Position numbers and translations under genes: made by a program | In this document: positions 35,957 to 45,329 of the stretch, piece after piece | Position numbering within the stretch: position 1 is the first letter of the stretch | How the letters are laid out: each line of letters starts with the position of its first letter | Source of the DNA: Rhizophagus clarus | Lineage: Eukaryota; Glomeromycota; Glomeromycetes; Glomerales; Glomeraceae | Reading direction: 5' to 3' | NCBI GenBank assembly: GCA_015698045.1 | Contig: BLAL01000271.1 | Location: 62,001 to 126,000 of the forward strand | DNA: 64,000 nt | Notes under the pieces: model-generated | Databases searched by the model: none | Seen by the model: only the letters and a program-made list of their open reading frames with translations | Told to the model about the DNA's origin: nothing

Positions 35957-36420
35957 TTACGGATTTCGAGGCCGCCGATGCGCAGTGTTTCTACGCCGCC
36001 TACAACTGTGGTGGTTCCTTAAGAAATATATATAAATTTAGAACTTAAATAACTTAAATATAAATTAAAAAAATTCTTAATAATTACCAGGTCTGTCCCA
36101 AAACCTTGTGCGGAACTGCCTATAATATCTTTCTTCTTCCCAGGACCACCTTCCATTTCGCGCACCATTCCTCCATTCACAGAAATTCTAAAAATGTTAA
36201 TACTATTAATTTTTTATTTTTTTTTATTTTTTTTTTATGATTTATTATTATTTTACTAACATTAAAATTCCTGACCAAGTTTCTCCACTTTCTTTCTACC
36301 TGTTGGCCAGTGAACCTTACGCAGAACCGTCTCCGAATTCTTCGAGCTAGGCTCTCCCAGAATTTAGAGCGGTCCCTCCCGGGTATGTCATAGTAGTAGT
36401 TGTTCCTTCTCCTTTACATT
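35957..36420 (-). CDS. SANT/MADF (Myb-like) DNA-binding protein, partial multi-exon gene
   Basis: Three exon-like blocks on the minus strand. Block 1 (about 36413-36260) includes RDRSKFWESLARRIRRRFCV, then FTGQQVERKWRNLVRNFN; the FW...L....F.......Q...KW.NL..N pattern is that of SANT/MADF-type domains. It ends at a plausible GTTAGT donor. Block 2 (36187-36088) follows CATTTTTAG and reads NFCEWRNGARNGRWSWEEER, then YYRQFRTRFWDRP, ending at GTAATT. Block 3 starts at 36017 after TTTCTTAAG and reads GTTTVVGGVETLRIGGLEIR. Phases agree (0, then 1). No start codon or true stop was located, so it is partial. It is the only GC-richer DNA in CACTA-3, suggesting a captured or accessory DNA-binding gene. 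Confidence 0.55.
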
Positions 36421-36429
36421 ATTTATTTA

Positions 36430-37335
36430 ATTTTTAGATCAGGAAACGTAAGAGAAAAAAAAACTAGAATATGATCAAAGTTATTTATTAGTTTTCATTT
36501 AATTTTTTACCTCCTATATCTTATTAAATATTCAGTTATTGCATCAATCCAATTTGCGGGCATTTTAAGAAAAAGAATATATAATAATAAAAAATAACGG
36601 CAACAAATTTTAAGAAAAAGAATATATAATAAAAATAACGATAACAAATTTATTGTAAGAAAAAAAAAAAAGATGAAACCTCTTTTTATAAACAATTTTT
36701 TATCACCTTGTATTATTATATTAATTACCCTTCAAGAACATTTACGAAAATTGTTCTAATTTCTCAAATATGTCATGATTGTTATGATCTGTCTTCTTTA
36801 TATTAATTATAATACAGATACGGATCTACAATACAATCAATCACAATGAACAAGTTAAACTTGACCTAAACTCAATTGTTATGATCGTGATTCCAAAATA
36901 TCAAGATAAAGGTCTTTTTTTTAATTATATATCAAATCTAAAAAAGATAAAATCTAATAATACAGATACGTAAATAAATAGTGTTTTTTATTTTGGTTTA
37001 TAATAAGCTTTTGCCAATTATAGACTACAAATAAAACAATTACGGATCTACAATACATTACACAAAGATCTTGAGCGAACAATTTAAATTCCAAATAAAA
37101 TATCCAAGATTAACAAAAAAGTTGGTAACGTTATAATGAAATCGGTAGTAAAACTTAATTTAATCATCTTTAATTAGGTATAAAAATTCTGATAAATTTA
37201 ATAAAATCAGTGATTTTTTAATAATTTTATCAACTCAAGTTGAGCACGAATAGTGAATAATCAAGTTTGTGCTGCTTCGCTAATATTGACTTGTGTATTC
37301 GATAGGTGACCGATTTTGTGGCTGATGTGGCTGAA
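36430..37335. other. AT-rich DNA in CACTA-3
   Basis: No gene seen. A small direct repeat (AAGAAAAAGAATATATAATAA) lies at 36568-36632. TACAATACA phrases repeat at 36820-37050. Confidence 0.4.
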
Positions 37336-37339
37336 TATA

Positions 37340-37905
37340 ATATTACCCAAATAACCAATAAAAATTGATAATTTTGTTGATCATGTGATTGTACGATCAT
37401 GGTTTAATTATTTATTTATCGTATTTTTTTTTTTTTTTTTTCAAAAACTTTTTCTCTCTCTCTCAAATTTTTACTTTATTGTTTTGTCTAAAAAATAAAG
37501 ATAAAGGTATATTTTTTGTTGAAATTTCTTTTCCCATTATTATGTTATTTATAATATTACCCAAATAACCAATAAAAATTGATAATTTTGTTGATCATGT
37601 GATTGCACGATCACGATTTAATTATTTATTTATCGTTTTTTTTTTTTTCAAAACTTTTTTCTCTCTCTCTCAAATTTTTACTTTATTGTTTTTGTCCTAA
37701 AAATAAAGATAAAGGTATATTTTTTGTTGAAATTTCTTTTCCCATTATTATGTTATTCTTAACACTCTTATTAATATATTTTTCCAACGTATTTCTTCTC
37801 ACTAACGTCCTAAACAATGTTCTACTATCGAGTTTTTTACTTTATTGGTTTTTCTAAAAAATAAATACAAAGGTACATTTTTTGTTGAAATTTCTTTTTC
37901 CATCC
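37340..37905. repeat. ~210-bp tandem duplication plus partial third copy
   Basis: AATATTACCCAAATAACCAA and following, through TGATCATGTGATTG, TTTCTCTCTCTCTC and GGTATATTTTTTGTTG, is present at 37340-37552 and 37553-37765. The latter half recurs at about 37830-37905. The downstream 37900-38220 stretch is rich in ACTAACATT/CTACTAAC phrases. Confidence 0.65.
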
Positions 37906-38499
37906 TGTTAACACTCTTATTAATATTTTTTTCTAATGTGTTTCCTCCTACTAACGTTTCTACTAACATTTCTACTAACAATGTTCTACTGTTAAACATT
38001 TTTTATTCCTTACTTTTACTAACACTTCTACTAACATTAACACTAACATTAATACTTATACTTTATATTTTTTTTTATTGACGTTCCTTTTCTACTTCTA
38101 CTAACTTTCATACTAACATTAATACTATCACTTTCTAATGTAAAAATTTTTTTATTAACGTTCCTTTTCTTTTGCTAACACTTCTACTAATATTCATACT
38201 AACACTTTTATTACTAACATTTTACTTTCTTTCAAATTAAATAGATATAATGAAATGAAAACAAGCAAACAAGTGAACATTAATTGTAAATTTGTGTAAA
38301 GAGTAGTGAATTTTTTTTATAATATTTTTTGTATAATATTTTTTTTATTATCGATTGAAAATATAAATAAAACTTTCAGTAATTACAATTAAATGAATTA
38401 AATTACTTTTAAATTACAATTGTATTTAAATTATAAATCTACTACTATTAATGCCCCATAAATGCTATACTATTCGGCTATCCGATATGTGTGAAAATT

Positions 38500-38853
38500 A
38501 TGAAATTATGCTTATATTTCAAATACAAATAGGATACATATCGGGTATATATAGGATACTTATTAGCACTATCCGATAAGTGTATAATATCTGTCCGATA
38601 TTTTTTTAAAATATATCGGGTACCCAATAAATCTATGATATGTAACCGATATTTAACTACCCAATATGTATGAGAAATGTACCCGATATGTACATTATAT
38701 GTCACCGATTTTCTGCATCTGACGGGTACATATCGGGTACCCAATATGTGTAGTATTATTAAATAGCATACACATATTTCACACATATCGGGTACATATC
38801 AGGTACCCGATATGTACCCGATATATACCCGATAGCATCGATTTTGACTAGTG
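38500..38853. repeat. Right subterminal TATCGGGTAC repeats of CACTA-3
   Basis: More than ten TATCGGGTA/TACCCGATA motifs in both orientations, ending with the CACTAGTC terminus at 38853. The minus-strand frames across it (such as YPIYTRYVSYLY) are repeat products. Confidence 0.7.
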
Positions 38854-39269
38854 TACGTTTCATTTTTTTCTTTACAAATAAAAAAAAGCAACCGTTAGAA
38901 TGTATTTCTTTAAATAAAAAAATAAACAAACAAAAAGTTGGTACACACCACTGAAATACCATCATCCAATGAAGCCGTATTTTTTTTATTTAATCTAAAA
39001 AAACGAATTTTTTTTTTATTTAACATAAAAATGAATTTTTTTTTAACTTTATTTAATTTAAAAAACAAATTTTTTTTTATTTAATTTTAAAAAAAATTTG
39101 TTAGCTTTATTGTAAAAATGGCGAATTTCGTGTTAAAGAAACATTTTAATGTTTCTTTCTTTTCTCCATTTTTGTAAAATGCAGCCTTGAAGATTTCAGA
39201 AAGGCGAATTGACAATAGGTTTTATTATTAATGGTTTTAGAAATGTACCAATATCTCTTTTTTCTCTCT

Positions 39270-40175
39270 TTAGACGATGGGCGTAATTAATGTAAGTTTC
39301 AAAATTTTCATTTTCAAAACTTTATTTTTTCTTTTTTTTTTTAGGAGACGTTTTTACTAACGTTTCCATTTTTTTTTTTGTAGCTTCCAGTCTTTGATTC
39401 TTGGACGATGGCCATGGGCATAATGAATGTAAGTTTCAAAATTTTCAAAACTTTTTTCTTTTTTTTTTAGGAAACGTTTTACTAACGTTTCCGTCTTTTT
39501 TTTTGTAGCTTCCGGTCTTCGATTCTTGGACGATGGCCGTGGGCATAATGAATGTAAGTTTCAAAATTTTTGAAACTTTTTTCTTTTTTTTTTAGGAAAC
39601 GTTTTACTAACGTTTCCGTCTTTTTTTTTGTAGCTTCTGGTCTTCGATTATTGGACGATGGCCATGGGCGTAATGAATGTAAGTTTCAAAATTTTCAAAA
39701 CTTTTTTTTTCTTTGTTTTTTTTAGGAGACGTTTTTACTAACGTTTCCACCTTTTTTTTTAGTAGGTTCTGGTCTTCGATTCTTGGACGATGGCCGTGGG
39801 CGTAATGAATGTAAGTTTCAAAATTTTCGAAACTTTATTTTTTCTTTTTTTTTTAGGAAACGTTTTACTAATGTTTCCGTCTTTTTTTTTGTAGTTTCCA
39901 GTCTTCGATTCTTAGACGATGGCCATAGGTGTAATGAATGTAAGTTTCGAAATTTTAGAAACTTTTTTTTTTGTTTTTTTTAGAAGACGTTTTTACTAAC
40001 ATTTCCATCTTTTTTTTTTGTAGCTTCTGGTCTTCGATTCTTGGATGATGGCCGTGGGCGTAATGAATGTAAGTTTCAAAATTTTTGAAACTTTATTTTT
40101 TCTTTTTTTTTTAGGAAACGTTTTACTAACGAATCCATCTTTTTTTTGCAGGTTCTGATCGAATGTTTTTAGTAA
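39270..40175 (+). repeat. Array of symmetric 45-nt exon-like units with perfect splice signals
   Basis: Six complete cores of exactly 45 nt lie at 39384-39428, 39509-39553, 39634-39678, 39766-39810, 39895-39939 and 40024-40068. Each is preceded by a T-run ending in TAG, and followed by GTAAGTTTC. Linkers of about 80-87 nt contain GAAACGTTTTACTAACGTTT, which includes TACTAAC and is also an inverted repeat (AAACGT...ACGTTT). A shorter first core ends at 39288. A last one (from 40153, after TTTGCAG) reads VLIECF then TAG. Frame 1 of the core reads LPVFDSWTMAVGIMN or variants; copy 5 has TAG at the Trp. Another phase reads SGLRFLDDGRGHNE. It behaves like a tandemly duplicated symmetric exon. Whether it is spliced or translated is unknown. 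Confidence 0.85.
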
Positions 40176-40199
40176 TTGGGCTTCTTTACAAGTATGTTT

Positions 40200-41040
40200 C
40201 TTTTTATTTCATTTTATTTTTTTTATGATCGATTACATTTCGTTATTTACTAACTTTTCTTTCATTTTTTCTTTATCCCCTGTGTTTTTTTTCGTTTGTT
40301 TTCCATTCTTTTTGTCTCCCTTCAATTATTTTTGTATATTCACATTTCTCTTTCATTTCTTCCTCTTTTTTTTCTTTTTTTTTACGTTTTTCCTTCTATT
40401 TTTTTTTTAACTATTACGTTTAACCCTCCTTTTCGTTTCATCACTTTACATTTGCCTTCATTTTGCTTTATTCCTTTACGTTTTATCTTCTTTTCATTCG
40501 TCTCTTTACGTTCCTCCTCTTTTCATTTTATTTTTTATCTTTTCCCTCCTTTTCATTTCACCCTTTACGCTTCCCCCTTCTTTTCATTTTGTTCCTTTCC
40601 CTTTTCGTTTCATTTCCTCTTTTTTTTGTTCTTTTACATTTCCTTTCTTTCTTTTTGTTCCTTTACGTTTCTCCCTTCTTTCTTTTTCATTCCTTTACGT
40701 TTCCCCCTCCTTCTTTTCGCTCCTTTATATCTCCCTTCTCTCTTTTCGTTCCTTTATGTTTTCCTACTATTCTTTTTGTTTTTTTTTATATATTACACTA
40801 TCCTTTTTTTCTTACATTTCCTTTTTCATTCCTTTTACTTTCTTTAACTTTGTATTCTTTTCATTTTTTTTTGTTTCCCCTTACTTCTTTTCATTTCCCT
40901 CCCTTTTCCGTTTCTTCTTCCTTTTCATTTCTTTTATTTCACTTTTTTTCTTTATTGTTATTCCTATTTTTTAACACATTTCTTTACTTTGATTCATTTT
41001 TTTTTATTTTCATTATAGATTTCCTTTTTTTTAGATTAAT
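40200..41040 (+). other. Pyrimidine-rich tract of CACTA-2
   Basis: C/T-rich, with loose CCTTTACGTTTC(C)CCCTT phrases. It gives overlapping Phe/Ser/Leu frames up to 195 codons in several frames at once, which is what base bias predicts. Not accepted as coding. Confidence 0.55.
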
Positions 41041-41191
41041 TTTCTATTAAAATAAATTCTTATTTTTTAATTACTAATAAAACGTGTAAAATTTTTAAAT
41101 TAAACTACTTTGAATAAAATTTTTTGAGAAAAAATAAATTTTTGCATGTGTCGTACTTCTTTAAATATAAAGAAAATAAATTGGTTGAATT

Positions 41192-41350
41192 TGCATGCAC
41201 TATTTAAAATCGGAGTGCCGATTTGCATGCACTATTTAAAAATCAGAGTGCCAATTTGCATGCACTATTAAAAATCAGAGCCAATTTGCATGCACTATTT
41301 AAAAATCGGAGTGCCGATTTGCATGCACTATTTAAAAATCGGAATGCCAA
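41192..41350. repeat. ~33-bp subterminal repeats of CACTA-2
   Basis: Five units of TTGCATGCACTATTTAAAAA, then TCGGAGTGCCGA. Probable transposase-binding array near the right terminus. Confidence 0.7.
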
Positions 41351-41639
41351 TTTTTTGTGACAAATCGGCAATGCTGTTTGTTACCTTTTCGCGCCAAAAA
41401 ATTGGCAAAAATTTGCAACAAATCAGACAAAAATATCTAAAAATCAGACAAAAATCAGACTGCCGATTTTTGGCGATTTTTTTTTATTTGACCTGTGGTA
41501 TAAAACCAAATTATTACGTTGGATGCTAATTTTTTATCGACGGCATTGATAAATTATATTTTAATCACTTGATTTTCTAGCGTTCTGGATTCGCAAAATC
41601 ATGGGACATTAATGGTACAAAATTGTGTATAAAAATGAA

Positions 41640-42300
41640 AGGGCATGAAAACAAAAGAAAATGAAACGAAAATAAAGAGACGAAGTCAAAAACAAAAGGT
41701 AAAATAAAGGGACAAGGGAGAAAATGAAATAAAGTGAAGGAAAACAAGATAAGGGGGATGAAGATAAAAACAAAAAGAAAAACAAAACAAAAGAGAAAAC
41801 AAAGGGGAAAAAGAAAAAGCGGAAACAAAAGGAAAAAATGAAAGGGAAACAGAAACAAAAGGAAAGGGAAAACGGAAACAAAAGATAATGGAAAAAACGA
41901 AAGGGAAACAGAAACAAAGGGAAAGGGAAAACAGAAACGAAAGATAATGGAAAAAAATGAAAGAGAAAGCGGAAACAAAAGGAGAAAATGAAGGGAAACA
42001 AAAACAAAGAGAAAGGCCAAAAGGGAAAGCGGAAACGAAAGGAAAAAATGAAAGGGAAACGGAAACAAAATGAAAGGGAAAGCGAAAACGAAAGATAATG
42101 GAAAAAATGAAAGGAAAAGTAGAAACGAAAGGAAAAAATGAAAGGGAAACAGAAACAAAAGGAAAGGGAAAGTGGAAACGAAAGATAATGGAAAAAATGA
42201 AAGGAAAAAACGAAAGAGAAAGCAGAAACGAAATGAAAAATGAAATGAAAATGAAAGAGAATACAAATATGAAAGGATACAAAAACGAAAAGGAAATTAG
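41640..42300. repeat. Purine-rich repeat of MULE-like B
   Basis: Units of about 60 bp repeat GAAAGATAATGGAAAAAATG, then AAAGGGAAAC(A/G)GAAAC. Open frames of over 230 codons in three minus-strand frames reflect base bias, not selection. Confidence 0.6.
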
Positions 42301-42836
42301 GGGATAAAGACAAAAATAAAAGAGAAATAGAATAAAGAGAACGAATATAAAAAATAAAGACACCCATAAAGAAAAAAAAAATTGAAACAAAGTTAGTAAA
42401 AACGAAACAAAATCAAAAAAGAAAAAAGAAAAAAGAATTAAAGAAACGAAAAAATCATACCTTTGAGCGCAAAATCGTAGGAGCCCAAAACTTAAAAGAA
42501 AGAAAGAAAAGAAATTAGAAACGACAAAAAATAAAATAAAAAATAAAAAGAAGCGACATACCTGATAGCTGATACCTGTGTATTTTTCGACGCGAAACTA
42601 AAAAACCTAAAAAAGGCGTAAACAAATAGTGGCAGTTTGGCCGTATAAAGTTTCATCAGCCAATCAAAATTTATTACATAATAAGGGGGTGAGAAATCAC
42701 CCAGGTGAGAAATAAATTTTCTCATACAAATAATTGATAAGAAATGCATTAATAAAAATCTTTTCACACTGATCACTAGGCCAATTTTTTCAAAAAGAAA
42801 AATATTACAACTCGTCATATAAAAGTTATCCAAAAC

Positions 42837-45209
42837 AATGATCAACAAACGCTCAAACACTCAAAAATAACAGAAAAACAACAATAAACAACCTGAAATA
42901 GTTGTTCCTAGCAGAAAACCTTCAGTTATTATCCTGGTTAGAAGTTTTCCTCCAGAACTTACTTCACCATCTCAACACGCAACTCCTCCTTCTGGTAGAC
43001 CCTCTGTGACTATAAAAAAGAAATTATAGCGAGTAAATAAAAACTCACTGAAGTGGAAGTAATAGCTATAGCCAAATAATAAACTACTCTCGCTTCAAAC
43101 CTTACTTCAAAACAGGCCCTCGCCTCTGATCTTTTCAAGAAAAATAAAAAGGATGACCAGGCCAAGGATGCCACTGTTGCTCAGTTTTCAAGTTGCGTAT
43201 CAATTTGCTAACCGCTAAGAAAATCTCTTCCCAAATTAAGATAAAAATCATGTTCACCTGTTATTCATCAGATTTGAATGAGGATCATATGGCGACTAAT
43301 TATGCTACACAGAATAATTTACCGTCCAGGTCCAATATACTTTTTAAAAAGTCCTCTAGCCAGATTATTGATCAACTGAAATCCACATCAAATATGGATG
43401 TTGATCAAACACCAGTTGACACCAGACTCAAAGAAACTAATAAACAGTTCCCTGAAGTAATTACACTTTCTGATGATAACAATAACTTTGTTTTGATTCT
43501 GAAAATCTTCACAGTATATACGTAATCTAGTACTATCCTCCTAGTATTACAAAAGTAGAACAAGCTCATGAAATGGCCAAATTGCTTAAAGATTATCCAG
43601 GTTTCGAATATGCGAAACCAGCCTTTCACTTTGTTAAGGACCAAAACAATAAGAAAAAGACAATCAAAATCATCAAAGCTATAATTAGTAACAAAATGAA
43701 GATAGTTACAAAAAAGTCCTACAAGACTTTGAAGAATCTGAAGATGGAAATATTACAGAGAAAATAACTTCTTTTAAATTTAAACTGACTATTATTAAAA
43801 AACTGGTTAAAATTACCAAATAAATAAATGATGAAAAAGATCATACCATTCAAGTATTTGATATCCCATTATATATGGACACTCTCACAATTAAATGCTC
43901 CTTTAGCCTTTTAGGAGAAATAGAAGAATTCACACCAAAGTATTAGGACAATATCAACGTACAGGTATATATCTTGTATAAAGATGCCAACTCAATCCAA
44001 CGCTTCTTCTACAAGTGGTTATACTTTATCAGTAAGGAATACGTCAGAGTAACTCCACTCTCATTATCTGAAGAATAAAGAGAATTAAGGAAATCCTTCA
44101 GTCTAAGACTTTCTGGCCTGCCCTTCAGTACAACCGCCATCAATTTTAGACCTATCATTGAAGCAACAAATGCAATAACATGCTTTATACCTAGAAATCC
44201 TTTTAATTATAAACTGATGACTTATGCGTATTTTAATTTCAAGAATGCTGAAGATAGAGATATTGTTATCACGAAAAAATTCTCTATCTGACAAGGCAAA
44301 TCTAACAAAACCTGTTTATATCTAACACTATAGTACAACGCAATGTATGCAACAACTGTGGTAATCCTAATCACATTAGAGCTGGATATACGATTCTCAA
44401 ATGATAACTACAGAAAAATAACATGATTAAAAATGCTTGGAAAGAAAAATCAAAATCTATCGCTCAAAATACTAAGAAATCTTACGCACAAGCAGTTGCC
44501 ACTAAACTGAATACAGATAATAGCAACAATAACCAGAAATACCATAATACAAATAAACCCATTGGTATTTCTCCTAACAATCACAAACCTAACTTCTACA
44601 GACCACAAAACACAACTTACTATCAGTCAAATCAACTACACTCCAACAGAAGACTAATGTAAAAGGTAAAGCAAAGGAATCTGTTACTCCTGCGCAACAA
44701 TAATATTTAAATTCCCTAGTTGACGACTTAGTGAAAAAACTAGAGGTTCAAATCACAAAAAAATTTACCGACTTGAGACGGCATATAGACTCATTTGGTG
44801 AAACTATCAACAAATATAAAAAAGAACAGGAAGAGCGGCTTAAGCAAAATGCGAGTGGAATAAATACTTCAGCACATGTCAAATCCTCTTCCCTCCATCT
44901 ACTTCTAAGAATGACCAAAACAAATGCGTTCAAAAAGATCCAGAATATGAATCTTTCTCATCAGAAGAAGAACAATTAGAAGATATGATCCAAATACAAC
45001 GTACTCTTATTTAACGCTTCAATAACATTGCTGGAGAACTTCAATGCATTATTGAAGAAGTTATTCACAACTTTTTAGGAGGTTTTGCAACAGCCACTTA
45101 TCAACATATAGAAGAAGAACAAGACAAAATTCTGTTCAATGGTGATGAGAAGCACCTTATAACAGATAATGAAGATGACGCCAATATTAAAAATAACGTC
45201 AAGATCTAA
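42837..45209 (+). pseudogene. LINE ORF1 (gag-like RNA-binding protein), broken
   Basis: The ATG at 42837 opens MINKRSNTQK, stop, then a Pro/Ser-rich N-terminus (including ILVRSFPPELTSPSQHATPP). Fragments continue with shifts and stops. The zinc knuckle near 44341-44390 reads VCNNCGNPNHIRAGY: the CX2CX4HX4C pattern with the last Cys replaced by Tyr (TAT for TGT). After it come Lys/Asn/Gln-rich, probably RNA-binding segments (44423-44662), a coiled-coil-like helix (KKLEVQITKKFTDLRRHIDS, 44731 on) and an acidic end near 45209. Family role: binds element RNA into an RNP. Not functional here. Confidence 0.65.
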
Positions 45210-45329
45210 ATCTTCGTATTCTCATCAACTATCAGTATGCACTAATGATAAACAACCCAAATAATTCACAAAATAAAATAAAAAAACAAAAAAAAACAAA
45301 AAAATTCTTCTCTCTCTTTCTCTAGTCAA

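Larger units (their letters stand above)
34147..38853. mobile_element. CACTA-3: second CACTA family, nested in CACTA-2 (4.7 kb, TSD TAC)
   Basis: Left CACTGGTCAAAATCAATTCT, inverted right CACTAGTCAAAATCGATGCT. TAC is duplicated at 34144-34146 and 38854-38856. Both ends carry many TATCGGGTAC/GTACCCGATA motifs. It contains a mini-exon array, a SANT/MADF-like gene fragment and duplicated AT-rich segments, but no Tnp2 transposase, so it would depend on a relative elsewhere. Confidence 0.85.
33952..41497. mobile_element. CACTA-2: non-autonomous CACTA element (7.5 kb with insert, TSD GTA)
   Basis: Ends CACAGGTCGAATGAAAAAAA (33952) and inverted CACAGGTCAAATAAAAAAAA (41497), the same family as CACTA-1. 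GTA is duplicated at 33949-33951 and 41498-41500. AATCGG/CCGATTTTT subterminal repeats occur on both sides. Its own sequence is the 195 bp left of CACTA-3 plus 38854-41497, with a mini-exon array, a pyrimidine tract and terminal repeats. No transposase. Confidence 0.85.
33127..42723. mobile_element. MULE-like element B, split by nested CACTA elements (9-bp TSD)
   Basis: The left end GGGTGAATTTATTCCTCACC and the inverted right end GAGAAAATTTATTTCTCACC match element A. Flanks carry the identical 9-mer ATACAAATA at 33118-33126 and 42724-42732. Subtracting CACTA-2 and its duplication leaves 2048 bp, close to the 2000 bp of element A. The two halves (33127-33951 and 41498-42723) hold the same purine-rich filling as A and no transposase. 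Confidence 0.85.

Noticed and set aside
38478..38965. Minus-strand Tyr-rich frame
   Set aside because: Made entirely of the TATCGGGTAC subterminal repeat.
40225..42390. Frames of 183-252 codons on both sides of CACTA-2
   Set aside because: Same base-bias effect in pyrimidine- or purine-rich repeats; adjacent frames are equally open.
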